This document shows, one piece after another, positions 7,767-15,598 of a stretch of 24,203 bases of DNA. The DNA comes from an uncultured Porphyromonadaceae bacterium (GTDB lineage Bacteria; Bacteroidota; Bacteroidia; Bacteroidales; Muribaculaceae). The notes beneath the pieces are model-generated. The model did no database searches. It had not been told where the DNA came from and saw nothing but the letters and a program-made list of their open reading frames with translations. Both the position numbers and the translations under genes were made by a program. The DNA lies in contig CAMWRO010000011.1 in NCBI GenBank assembly GCA_947176615.1, forward strand, positions 1 to 24,203, given 5' to 3'. The stretch's first letter is position 1. Every line of letters begins with the position of its first letter.

Positions 7767-7787
7767 AGTTTGTTTAAAAACACCCTC
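7767..7787. terminator. Possible bidirectional terminator between convergent genes
   Basis: The 21 bases between the WG-like gene and the WYL gene can form a small hairpin (GAG..GTTT / AAAC..CTC) rich in A and T on both sides. The stem is short, so this rests mainly on its convergent position. Confidence 0.3.
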
Positions 7788-8813
7788 TTAGTCCTTTTCA
7801 TATCTTGCTGCCGCCCGGCGGATGCTTTCAGCTATCCGCTGTCGGAACTCGGGGGGAGCGATGACTTCGGCATGACCGCCGTAACCGAGGATGAGACGTT
7901 CAAGTTCATTGTTGATTACCACCTTGAGCGACAGCTGAATACTGCCGTCACGGAATCGCTGCTCGACTTTCTGGGACTTGTGAAACGGTTTTGACTCGAC
8001 ATAAGGCGCCTGCTGGCGGTCTATTTTTATGACAACCCGGCGGGGGCGGTCATTAATCAGCCGCGTGACTCCGATTGTGTCATCAAAGAAATGCGCCGGG
8101 TCAAAATCAGTACATTTCTTAAACGGATGCTCCGCATCTATCTCAACGGAAAGAATGCGGTCAAGCGCGTAGATATTCACTTGCGGGACTTGGTTGGCAG
8201 CCTTCTCCCCTATCAGAAACCATCGGTTACGGTATTCTTTCAGCAAGTAAGGATAAATCGTAACCTTCTCGGCCTGTTTTGCCTTGAACGACCTGTATTC
8301 TACAATAATTGTCTGCTCCTTTCGCACCGCATCATATAGCTGTCCGATAAACTTCTCACCACGATAACCGGTGACATGCTCCATGTCCATTGCGGGAGCC
8401 GACGCACCGGTATGGCGCGAAATCTGCTCATTGAGTTTGCTGATAATGTCAATCGACGACGCGAGCTGCGGGAAACCCTGCAACTGCCGCAGTATGTCGA
8501 GAGCCGAATTGAGCGCGTCAAGCCCTTCATCGTTCAGCGGCAAGTGGGTAATGCTGTATTCCGGATCGTCATATTCATAATATTTGTTGTCACGCACCAC
8601 AATCGGTGCGTTATATCCGAGACGGTCGCTCCGCATGAGGGCGAGGTCGTTCTGAAAAGTCCGGCGGCTCACACGGTTGCTCCTTCCCTCATACTCGGCA
8701 AGCGCGTCGGTACAGGCGTCTATCAGGTCATCGATGGTCCACCGGCGATAACGGTTTTGCAGACACTTGTCAATGGTAGAGATTCTTATCAGTGTGGAGC
8801 GATTTAGCGGCAT
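7788..8813 (-). CDS. WYL-domain transcriptional regulator divergent from rtcB-prfH
   Basis: This 341-residue protein has an N-terminal winged-helix region (about 1-85, with SRRTFQNDLALM at 49-60), a linker, a WYL domain (about 150-215) with RWFLIGEK at 197-204, and a C-terminal WCX region (about 235-335). It is transcribed away from the second rtcB across a 99-base gap holding a perfect palindrome that includes this gene's own -33 box. That layout is typical of a regulator that represses itself and controls its divergent neighbour. As the identical operator/promoter pattern recurs at rtcB copy 1, this protein probably controls both ligases, possibly responding to damaged RNA; the ligand is inferred, not seen. 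Confidence 0.93.
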   Translation of the reverse strand: MPLNRSTLIRISTIDKCLQNRYRRWTIDDLIDACTDALAEYEGRSNRVSRRTFQNDLALMRSDRLGYNAPIVVRDNKYYEYDDPEYSITHLPLNDEGLDALNSALDILRQLQGFPQLASSIDIISKLNEQISRHTGASAPAMDMEHVTGYRGEKFIGQLYDAVRKEQTIIVEYRSFKAKQAEKVTIYPYLLKEYRNRWFLIGEKAANQVPQVNIYALDRILSVEIDAEHPFKKCTDFDPAHFFDDTIGVTRLINDRPRRVVIKIDRQQAPYVESKPFHKSQKVEQRFRDGSIQLSLKVVINNELERLILGYGGHAEVIAPPEFRQRIAESIRRAAARYEKD

Positions 8814-8829
8814 GGCAGATTTTTTTTTG

Positions 8830-8861
8830 CAAATCTAATCAATTTTTCAACGGTGCGCAAA
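8830..8861 (-). promoter_or_regulatory. Promoter of the second WYL gene
   Basis: On the minus strand TTTG (8861-8858) and TAGATTTG (8837-8830) are 20 bases apart, an exact Bacteroidetes promoter. The TTTG lies inside the palindrome at 8851-8875, so a protein bound there should block this promoter. The leader is only about 10 bases. Confidence 0.7.
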
Positions 8862-8890
8862 TCTGTTGCGCACCGCCGTTTTTACTTTGC
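8851..8890 (+). promoter_or_regulatory. Operator palindrome and promoter of rtcB copy 2-prfH
   Basis: A perfect inverted repeat with 10-bp arms and a 5-base spacer (8851-8860 and 8866-8875) contains TGCGCA-N7-TGCGCA (8854-8872). Nine bases on is TTACTTTGC (8882-8890), a near-consensus -7 box, 22 bases before the rtcB ATG. The arrangement is the same, base for base in spacing, as at rtcB copy 1. Confidence 0.72.
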
Positions 8891-8912
8891 CGGAAAAAAT
8901 CAGACAAACAAT

Positions 8913-10121
8913 ATGATTATACAAGGAAAAACAACCTCGGCCGAGATTTTCACCGACAATATCGAAGACTCGGCCATGAAATGGGTGACAGACCTCTGTG
9001 ACCACCCCGCATTTGAAGGTATCGGAATCGTTCAGATGCCTGATGTTCACGCGGGCAACTCATGCAACGTCGGCACTGCCTATCCAATAGGGATGTATGT
9101 CAACCCCGACCACGTCGGTGTCGACATAGGCTGTACAATCTCTATGCACCGGTTATCAGCGACCGTCAATCCCGACGATTTCCCACTGCTTGACCACCGC
9201 ATCCGCGAAATCATCCCGACCGGAACCGACATCTGTCCCAAAAATTCGCTTAACGAGAAAGAATTCTTTCGTTTTCTCAACTCCATGTACCTGAAAGCGC
9301 GCTCCGGTGCTCCCGATCTCATCAACGAGGCTCCCCGCATCGACGCCCGCTTTATCTCCGACTTCTGCCGGCGCATAAAACTTCAGGAAGGCATTTTCTA
9401 CAAGAGCATCGGGTCGCTCGGGGGCGGCAACCATTTCATCGAATACGGTGAAGACACTGCATCGGGCGACGGCTGGCTGACATTGCACTGCGGCTCGCGT
9501 AACCTCGGTGTCAAGGTCGCGACCCACTGGCATAATATCGCCCAAAATCCCAAGCGGGCAAAATATGTCGGCTATCTGTGGGGCGACGCGCTGCGCGGCT
9601 ACCTCTCCGACATGATTATCACGCAAGCCTACGCGCTCTACAACCACCACATCATCCGCGACCGCATATTTGCCGTCCTAAAGAAAACGTGCAAGGCCAA
9701 ATGTGTCGAATCTATTTTCACCACCCACAACTATATATCAGTCACCGACGAGACGCCTATGCTGCGGAAAGGTGCAATCGACGCATCGGAAGGCCGCAAA
9801 GTCGCCATACCGTTCAACATGCGCGACGGCATCGCTATCTGCGAGGGTAAAGGCAATCACCAATGGCTGAACACCGCCCCACACGGAGCCGGACGCATAA
9901 TGTCGCGGACACAGGCGAGAAAACAGATTTCACTGAGCGATTTTGAAAACTCGATGGAGGGAATATTCACTACATCTCTCAGCCAAGGCACTCTCGACGA
10001 ATCCCCGATGGCCTATAAACCCACCGATGAAATTTTAGCGCTGATACGCCCGGCAGTAGAGATTATTTCAATGGTCAAACCCAAACTCAACATCAAAGAC
10101 AATGGAGAAATTTCCAACTAA
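8913..10121 (+). CDS. rtcB2: RtcB-family RNA ligase (copy 2, PrfH-linked)
   Basis: The 402-residue ligase keeps the RtcB active site: MPDVHAG (42-48), VDIGCT with C74, GGGNHF with H174, HCGSRN with H192, THNY with H272 and TAPHGAGR with the nucleotide-accepting H324. It has Thr where most RtcBs have Gly after the metal-binding Cys (DIGCT). I start it at 8913 because a longer reading from 8853 would translate the operator and the -7 box. Its end overlaps prfH by 20 bases, so the two are translated together. RtcB2-PrfH pairs are known to act in sequence on ribosomes whose 16S rRNA decoding centre has been cut by E3-type ribotoxins: PrfH releases the peptide, then RtcB reseals the RNA. Confidence 0.95.
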   Translation: MIIQGKTTSAEIFTDNIEDSAMKWVTDLCDHPAFEGIGIVQMPDVHAGNSCNVGTAYPIGMYVNPDHVGVDIGCTISMHRLSATVNPDDFPLLDHRIREIIPTGTDICPKNSLNEKEFFRFLNSMYLKARSGAPDLINEAPRIDARFISDFCRRIKLQEGIFYKSIGSLGGGNHFIEYGEDTASGDGWLTLHCGSRNLGVKVATHWHNIAQNPKRAKYVGYLWGDALRGYLSDMIITQAYALYNHHIIRDRIFAVLKKTCKAKCVESIFTTHNYISVTDETPMLRKGAIDASEGRKVAIPFNMRDGIAICEGKGNHQWLNTAPHGAGRIMSRTQARKQISLSDFENSMEGIFTTSLSQGTLDESPMAYKPTDEILALIRPAVEIISMVKPKLNIKDNGEISN

Positions 10122-10722
10122 AAAATACATAACCATCACTGCCGGTCGCGGCCCGGTCGAATGTGCCCGCGCCGTGACCCTCGTTGCAAAAGAACTGCTG
10201 AAAGCCGTTCCTACGCTTGAACTCGTCGACTACGAATCCCACAACCAATCTGACGGATGCTACATGTCCATGACTTTTGTCAACACCGGCCCGATGCCCC
10301 CGTCGATAATAAAAGAATGGCAGGGAACAGTGCTGTGGCGGTCCACAAAAAACACTTATCGCCCGACCCACCGGCGCAGCAACTGGTTTGTCGGCATCGA
10401 CTTCTTCGACGAGGTGGAAATCCCTTCCATAAACGACGCGGATATAGTATACGAGACATGCCGCTCAGGAGGCAAAGGAGGCCAGAATGTCAACAAAGTT
10501 GAAACCTCGGTACGAGCGACCCATCTTCCAACTGGGCTGTCGGTAAAATGTTCCGATGAACGCTCCCAGTCTCAAAACAAGGCCCTCGCCCGAAAAAGGC
10601 TGATGTTAAAACTTCGGGAAACCCACAAGCAGAAACTGGCCGATTCACAAAAGCGGCAATGGACTCGGCACGACTCGCTCCAACGCGGAAACCCGGTAAA
10701 AAAATTCTCAGGCCCGCTGTAA
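10102..10722 (+). CDS. prfH: Peptide chain release factor homologue PrfH
   Basis: The 206-residue protein has the class-I release-factor catalytic domain with RSGGKGGQNVNKVE at about 121-134 (GGQ at 126-128), which enters the peptidyl-transferase centre to hydrolyse peptidyl-tRNA. The SPF/PxT codon-reading domain of RF1/RF2 is missing and the length matches PrfH, not RF1/RF2 (about 360). The C-terminal tail is basic, as expected for ribosome binding. It overlaps the end of rtcB copy 2 by 20 bases, the standard prfH-rtcB pairing. Known PrfH proteins act on ribosomes with a cleaved 16S rRNA, and I infer the same role here. Confidence 0.95.
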   Translation: MEKFPTKKYITITAGRGPVECARAVTLVAKELLKAVPTLELVDYESHNQSDGCYMSMTFVNTGPMPPSIIKEWQGTVLWRSTKNTYRPTHRRSNWFVGIDFFDEVEIPSINDADIVYETCRSGGKGGQNVNKVETSVRATHLPTGLSVKCSDERSQSQNKALARKRLMLKLRETHKQKLADSQKRQWTRHDSLQRGNPVKKFSGPL

Positions 10723-10787
10723 TTAAAACCGCCCCGCCGCCCCGAGATTCGATAACAGAAAAGAATACAAGTATCGCCTAATTTTAT

Positions 10788-10795
10788 TAATTTTG
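10788..10795 (+). promoter_or_regulatory. -7 box of the LytTR gene
   Basis: TAATTTTG matches TAnnTTTG and ends 4 bases before the ATG, predicting a leaderless or nearly leaderless mRNA. No clear TTTG is found 19-21 bases upstream. Confidence 0.5.
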
Positions 10796-10799
10796 CATC

Positions 10800-11168
10800 A
10801 TGAAGTTCATGAGCAAGCGTCTTGTTTTCACCACTTCCACGGAAATTATCCGGGTACCCACCGACGCAGTGGTATTTGTCACTGCCGATGGCAATTATTC
10901 GACCATCACCTTGGCCGACGGTGAGAATTTTACCCTGACAATGCAATTGGGGCAGATAGAGAGACGTATTGCCGATATGCTTGATGAGGATGACAACCGT
11001 TTCATCCGCATTGGCAAGAGTTTGATTGTTAATCGTGATTTCATTGCTTTCATTAATCCTCTGCGGCAAAAAATGATACTCTCTGACTGCCGCACATTCC
11101 GTCACGAGGTGTCGGCATCCAAGGAGGCATTAAGAGCACTGAAAGAATTAATGGAAAAGGAGATATAG
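10800..11168 (+). CDS. Stand-alone LytTR DNA-binding protein
   Basis: The 122-residue product is a LytTR domain with no receiver domain: IIRVPTDAVVFVTADGNYSTI near the N-terminus, then FIRIGKSLIVNRDFIAFINPLRQKMILSD-type text (68-96; quoted in parts), which is the typical RxhrSxlVNhxxI pattern of LytTR regulators. These bind DNA as direct-repeat dimers. Without a sensor domain it may be governed by abundance or by the membrane protein encoded 2 bases downstream (11171), with which it clearly forms an operon. It could equally be a constitutive regulator of that operon. Confidence 0.88.
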   Translation: MKFMSKRLVFTTSTEIIRVPTDAVVFVTADGNYSTITLADGENFTLTMQLGQIERRIADMLDEDDNRFIRIGKSLIVNRDFIAFINPLRQKMILSDCRTFRHEVSASKEALRALKELMEKEI

Positions 11169-11170
11169 AA

Positions 11171-12019
11171 ATGAGCCACAAGCATATTGATATTGACGAT
11201 GACGAAATCCGTGTCATTTCCGCGACGGGCGACGAACCGAAGGGGAAAACCAAGCACAATGTTTTTCTGCGGGTCCTTATCGCGGCATTGCTCATTGTCG
11301 GCATTGCTGCCGCGGTTATTTTTTCCACGAAATTCGCATCCAAGCCCGATGACAGTGCCTTTTCCGAGCCTGTCGCACCCGTGACCGCCGATTCGGTTAT
11401 CCCGGCAAAAGCCTTCACGACTTTACGCGACACCATTGTAAATGGTACCCGCTTAGGGATTCTCACCCCACGGAATGCCACGCCTGTTTTAGTTGTCGGC
11501 AACGGTGTATTGAACGACACGGCTGCCGTCTTGGCCGTTCAGGCTGCCGACGTGAGAGGTGACAACGGGATGATTGCGGGAACATTTGTCGTTAACGGCG
11601 ACCTCGTCAGCAAAGGGGAGGCGAAAGCCGGGTTTTGCTCTATTATAAATGGCGAAATAACCATTGGGGTTGCCGACGCGACACCCATGCTCGAACAGGC
11701 TCTTGCCGATGACGGATATTTTTTCAGACAGTATCCTCTTGTCGTCGGAAGCCAGCTGGTCGAAAACAAACCCAAAGGCAAAGCCAAGCGTAAAGCGCTG
11801 GCTGAAATCGACGGTGAAATCAGTGTTGTTTTCACTCATGAAAGGGTTACATTCCACGATTTCTCACAAGCGCTCATTGATGCCGGGGTCCGCAATGCAA
11901 TCTACCTTGTAGGGGCCGACTCATCGGGATTTTATGTGGACTCCTCAGGGGTCGCGACTCTTTTTTCGCCCGACGTCCATAACGAGTGGGAATACATCAA
12001 TTACATCGTGTGGAGATAA
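11171..12019 (+). CDS. Membrane-anchored phosphodiester-glycosidase-like protein
   Basis: The 282-residue protein has an acidic cytoplasmic head (1-30, HIDIDDDEIRV), one transmembrane segment (about 31-53) and an extracytoplasmic domain. The domain resembles the phosphodiester glycosidase (NAGPA/DUF2233) family: AGFCSIINGEITIGVAD in the middle, then AEIDGEISVVFTHERVT and a late helix-strand unit, FSQALIDAGVRNAIYLVG, where family members usually end in a Gly/Asp/Ser-rich LDGGxSS-like motif. Here that motif is VGADSSG, so activity may be altered. It follows the LytTR gene by 2 bases. The assignment is by general pattern and moderately sure. Confidence 0.65.
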   Translation: MSHKHIDIDDDEIRVISATGDEPKGKTKHNVFLRVLIAALLIVGIAAAVIFSTKFASKPDDSAFSEPVAPVTADSVIPAKAFTTLRDTIVNGTRLGILTPRNATPVLVVGNGVLNDTAAVLAVQAADVRGDNGMIAGTFVVNGDLVSKGEAKAGFCSIINGEITIGVADATPMLEQALADDGYFFRQYPLVVGSQLVENKPKGKAKRKALAEIDGEISVVFTHERVTFHDFSQALIDAGVRNAIYLVGADSSGFYVDSSGVATLFSPDVHNEWEYINYIVWR

Positions 12020-12076
12020 ACCGTTGACCGTTTCATACAGCCACACACACCTTTCATACAACCCTTAGATTTTTTC

Positions 12077-12107
12077 TTTGCGCCGCGACTTTTTATGCTC
12101 AATTTTG
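12077..12107 (+). promoter_or_regulatory. Promoter of the lipoprotein pair
   Basis: TTTG (12077-12080) and CAATTTTG (12100-12107, one mismatch to TAnnTTTG) are 19 bases apart. The box ends 4 bases before the ATG at 12112, again suggesting a near-leaderless transcript. Confidence 0.55.
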
Positions 12108-12111
12108 CGGC

Positions 12112-13194
12112 ATGAAAAATCTCGTTTCTGTCATTGCGGCAATGCTGATAGCGATAACCGCATGTAATCCGCCAAAGAAATCACCGGCAGAATCGGTCAC
12201 CCCTCCGATTCTCACTGAAAAGAATGCCGTTTACTACTGGAAAACGGTGTTCCGCCTCGACAGTGCCGAGCGTTCATTCTTGAAACGGCACAATATTGGA
12301 CGCATATATCTGCGCATGTTTGATGTATCGGTTGACCACTGTGCCTCGTCGGTAGAAAACAAGACCATCCCTAATGCTACCGTAAAAATTGATGATTCTG
12401 AATACTATGAAATGGACCGTTCTTTTTCCGATATGGAATTTGTTCCCGTGGTCTATATCACACTCGACGCGTTAAAGGCAATGAACGGAGCGGAAGGGAC
12501 ACTCGCTTCCAATATTGTGACACGGGTGCGCAACATGTGTCAATACAACAATCTGCCCGGCGTGCATGAAATCCAGCTCGATTGTGACTGGACGACTTCC
12601 ACCGAGAAGTCATTTTTCAATTTGTGCGATTCGGTGAGGCACATTCTCAAGGAGCTGAAATTACCGTGGAGGCTCAGCTCGACAATACGCCTTCATCAGC
12701 TCTCAGGGAAAGTGCCGCCGGTCGACAACGGCGTACTCATGGTTTACAACACCGGCAGTTTCAATGACCCCGACGCGGTTAACTCGATAATTGATGCCGC
12801 CGATGTGAAACCCTATCTGAAACACCTGTCATCTTTCTCGCTTCACTTGGATATAGCCTATCCGACCTACTCATGGCAGCTACTTTTCCGGAACAGGCAT
12901 TTCATCGGGCTGCTCAATGGATTGAATCTCTCTGATACGACAGCATTCAGCCGAGCCAACATCAATTCCTATGTCGCCAAAAAGGATATTCCCCACAACA
13001 ACCGCATTATCCGCACCGGCGACATCATCCGTTCCGAGACATCCTCTATACACGACATTGAAAAGGTCAGGGATATGATTGAACAGAGACTCTCGCTAAT
13101 CCCCCACTCCAATATTGTTTATCATCTTGATTCCTCTAATCTTTCAAACTATTCCGATGATGAAATCCAACATATCTTCTCGACTTCTCGCTAA
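12112..13194 (+). CDS. DUF3142-like lipoprotein
   Basis: The 360-residue protein opens with a lipoprotein signal (AMLIAITAC, lipid-accepting Cys near residue 18). The mature part begins with YYWKTVFRLD, then LKRHNIGRIYLRMFDVSVD, and has EIQLDCDWTTSTEK, STIRLHQLSGKVPPVDNGV and MVYNTGSFNDP, separated by strand/helix units. This fits a TIM-barrel protein of the DUF3142 type, related to glycoside hydrolases but of unknown activity. It should sit in a membrane facing the periplasm or the surface. The next lipoprotein gene starts inside its last codons, so the two work or are made together. Confidence 0.75.
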   Translation: MKNLVSVIAAMLIAITACNPPKKSPAESVTPPILTEKNAVYYWKTVFRLDSAERSFLKRHNIGRIYLRMFDVSVDHCASSVENKTIPNATVKIDDSEYYEMDRSFSDMEFVPVVYITLDALKAMNGAEGTLASNIVTRVRNMCQYNNLPGVHEIQLDCDWTTSTEKSFFNLCDSVRHILKELKLPWRLSSTIRLHQLSGKVPPVDNGVLMVYNTGSFNDPDAVNSIIDAADVKPYLKHLSSFSLHLDIAYPTYSWQLLFRNRHFIGLLNGLNLSDTTAFSRANINSYVAKKDIPHNNRIIRTGDIIRSETSSIHDIEKVRDMIEQRLSLIPHSNIVYHLDSSNLSNYSDDEIQHIFSTSR

Positions 13195-15205
13195 TCTCTT
13201 GCTGCTGTGCGCAATCCTCCCCGCAATAGCATGCGGGCCGTTTGCACCGATAATCCCTACTCCCGAATTTTTCGCACTCTCGGGAGCGCATAAATCCATG
13301 TCCGGCTATGACCGCAATGAAAATCTGCGGCTGTGGCAGACTCTGACTTCTGCCCGCATCCCCCTGCACGATATCGAGATAGCCGTATATCACGATTCCT
13401 ATGCACGGTTTGACGAGTGTACAGGCAATCATCCCGACTGCACTTCCAATCTATTTTACACTTACATCAACAATACCGCCGACGAGGAAGTGCGGGAATT
13501 TCTTAGGACAGCCAAGATTCTCGAAGAACGACGGGAAAAAATTATCTCTCCGTGGTACTACCCCTCAAGTCGAAATTCCACCCGTGAGACAGGAGATTTT
13601 AACGACATCATCAACCTGTGCAACTCCAACAACAGCTCCCGGCTGAATGACCGTTACGCCCTTCAGGCGGTCAGGGCACTGTTTGCATCCCGGCAGTATG
13701 ACAGATGTATCGAGTACTACGATTCGGCGTTCCGCAAGTTCCCCTCCCGGAATCTCATGAAACGCATGGCGCAGAGATATGTCGCCGGATGCTGGAGCCG
13801 TCTCGGCTACACTCAGCGAGCCGACTCCATTTTTGCCATATCAGGAGATATCTGGTCTATAACAGGCAACGACCCTGTGAAGTACATGGCGCGACTCAAC
13901 CCTTCCGCGCCGCAATTGATTGAATATATCCGCAGCAATGCCTCCGACACCGCCTTCATGAAAAGTGTAATGCCGGTTGCGGAACAGCTGTTGAAAATAT
14001 CTTCCATCCCATGCAAAGGCGACTGGGAATTCCTTCTCGCCTACTGCAATAACGAGTACTGCGGAAAAACCGCCACGGCCCGTGGACACATTTACCGCGC
14101 TCTGCAACAGAAATTTTCCACCGATGAATTAAAAGACTTGGCACGGGCCTACAAAATGAAACTCGATGCCCGATCAGGCCGTCTCGGCTCTCTCCTTGCC
14201 GACCTGAAATGGATTGAGCAGAAAACCGACGTTTTCAATCCCGACGCTAATGAATGGATTCGTCGAATGCGCAATATCATCTATGTCGACTGGATTCCGC
14301 GTCTATGGCATCAGAATGATTTCAGCACAGCCATCCTGCTGTGTGCCTACGCCGACAACCTCGAAATATTCCCCAAACGACAACCGTGTTGCATCGACTA
14401 TTCCTCCCTCTCATTCCAGCTGATGGGAAGTCTTTCATCGGCACGGTTAGCCACTGTCTATCAACAGATCAAGAGCGACACACCTCTTTATAGTTTCCTG
14501 CGCAGAACGGCGAGAACCGACAACGATTATTACAACGAACTGATCGGCACGCTCGCCTTGCGGGAAGAAAACTATGACCGCGCGATAAGCTACCTGTCAA
14601 GTGTCAGCCCCGGCTATCAGCTCTCCATGAACATCGTCAAGGGCCGCTACCTTTCACGAGACCCATTTACCGCCTATCCATCCCGGTGGAATGTATCACC
14701 CTATTACGATGTCGAGTATGAATCAATTACCGCCGGACATCCACAACAGTCTCAGATTAACGCAAAACTGAATTTTGCCCGTCGCATGCGCTCCTACCGA
14801 CACGCAATTAAACATGGTTCCACATCTGATGAACGCGGACTGGCGCGCCTGATGTATGCCATCGGATTACGCAATTCGCTCGAAGAATGCTGGGCACTGA
14901 CACAATACTGGCGCGGAAGCTGCACCGGCATTTTCTATCCGGCTCTCCGGTACCATGACAATGATTTTGCCGACAACCGATATGGTTTCGTTTATGACTA
15001 TGAGAAATCAATCGGCCACAAGCACACCGAAGAAGTCTATAACCGCGAAGTCGCCGCAGCCACGGCCATGCTCAAGACCGACGAGGCCCGCGCGAAAGCC
15101 GCTTATATTTTAGGCAACCTGAAAACGGTAATCCGAAACTACCCCTCCACATCGACGGCCGCCTTCATAAAAACCTCCTGCGACAACTGGCAGTCATGGC
15201 TATGA
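13157..15205 (+). CDS. Large exported lipoprotein, helical-repeat type, unknown function
   Basis: I start this at 13157 (682 residues; 13160 is an equally good ATG) because the N-terminus is then a lipoprotein signal, LLLLCAILPAIAC, with the lipobox Cys at residue 26. A longer frame from 13115 adds a hydrophobic stretch that merely shadows the upstream gene. The mature protein is rich in Tyr, Arg, Asp and Asn and is mostly helical, with TPR-like stretches such as LQAVRALFASRQYDRCIEYY and LALREENYDRAISYLSSV. I do not recognise the family beyond that. It overlaps the DUF3142-like gene by 38 bases in another frame, implying coupling. A scaffold or surface-complex partner of that protein is a reasonable guess. 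Confidence 0.8.
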   Translation: MMKSNISSRLLANLLLLCAILPAIACGPFAPIIPTPEFFALSGAHKSMSGYDRNENLRLWQTLTSARIPLHDIEIAVYHDSYARFDECTGNHPDCTSNLFYTYINNTADEEVREFLRTAKILEERREKIISPWYYPSSRNSTRETGDFNDIINLCNSNNSSRLNDRYALQAVRALFASRQYDRCIEYYDSAFRKFPSRNLMKRMAQRYVAGCWSRLGYTQRADSIFAISGDIWSITGNDPVKYMARLNPSAPQLIEYIRSNASDTAFMKSVMPVAEQLLKISSIPCKGDWEFLLAYCNNEYCGKTATARGHIYRALQQKFSTDELKDLARAYKMKLDARSGRLGSLLADLKWIEQKTDVFNPDANEWIRRMRNIIYVDWIPRLWHQNDFSTAILLCAYADNLEIFPKRQPCCIDYSSLSFQLMGSLSSARLATVYQQIKSDTPLYSFLRRTARTDNDYYNELIGTLALREENYDRAISYLSSVSPGYQLSMNIVKGRYLSRDPFTAYPSRWNVSPYYDVEYESITAGHPQQSQINAKLNFARRMRSYRHAIKHGSTSDERGLARLMYAIGLRNSLEECWALTQYWRGSCTGIFYPALRYHDNDFADNRYGFVYDYEKSIGHKHTEEVYNREVAAATAMLKTDEARAKAAYILGNLKTVIRNYPSTSTAAFIKTSCDNWQSWL

Positions 15206-15248
15206 CCGCTATTATTGGCATTTGATATTCGTTATTTTTCATCGATTA

Positions 15249-15280
15249 TTTGGTGGATTGGAAAGTTAGAGCTATATTTG
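15249..15280 (+). promoter_or_regulatory. Promoter of the agmatine-to-putrescine operon
   Basis: TTTG (15249-15252) and TATATTTG (15273-15280) are exactly 20 bases apart, a full consensus match. The predicted leader to the first ORF is about 75 bases. Confidence 0.7.
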
Positions 15281-15361
15281 ATGTATCAATCGGCTTATTT
15301 TGTTAATTCTATAAATCTATTTTAACAGCTTTTAAGCCATATATATCACAACACTCTGTAT

Positions 15362-15598
15362 ATGAACGACATAACCGACTTTTTCAAGAGCTTGTTGCAG
15401 CAATATGGCAGTGTCGACATTGCTGATGCCGAGTTCAAGAAACTAATCCATGAAGATCAGGAACTGCACGAGGAGTATCGTGAATGGTGCCATATCGTCG
15501 GCAGCTCCGAAAAGAGAGGTTTTCTCGATTTCTGTGATGAGTTTTTGGATTCCCAAGACTATATCTGGGATACTTTAAAGGATTATAACGATGACTGA
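15362..15598 (+). CDS. Small acidic protein leading the agmatine operon
   Basis: The 78-residue product is strongly acidic and helical (MNDITDFFKSLLQQYG to the end LKDYNDD), with no signal peptide, Cys pair or known motif. It starts at an ATG 82 bases after a consensus promoter and its stop lies inside the start of the agmatine deiminase gene (8-base overlap), so it is translated and coupled to it. I do not recognise it. A role as a partner or regulator of the deiminase is an inference from position only. Confidence 0.72.
   Translation: MNDITDFFKSLLQQYGSVDIADAEFKKLIHEDQELHEEYREWCHIVGSSEKRGFLDFCDEFLDSQDYIWDTLKDYNDD

Noticed and set aside
8853..8912. Upstream start for rtcB copy 2
   Set aside because: It would translate the operator palindrome and the -7 box, and RtcB proteins normally begin near the ATG at 8913.
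13115..13156. Upstream start for the large lipoprotein
   Set aside because: The lipoprotein signal peptide is complete from 13157; the extra residues are a frame-shifted shadow of the upstream gene.
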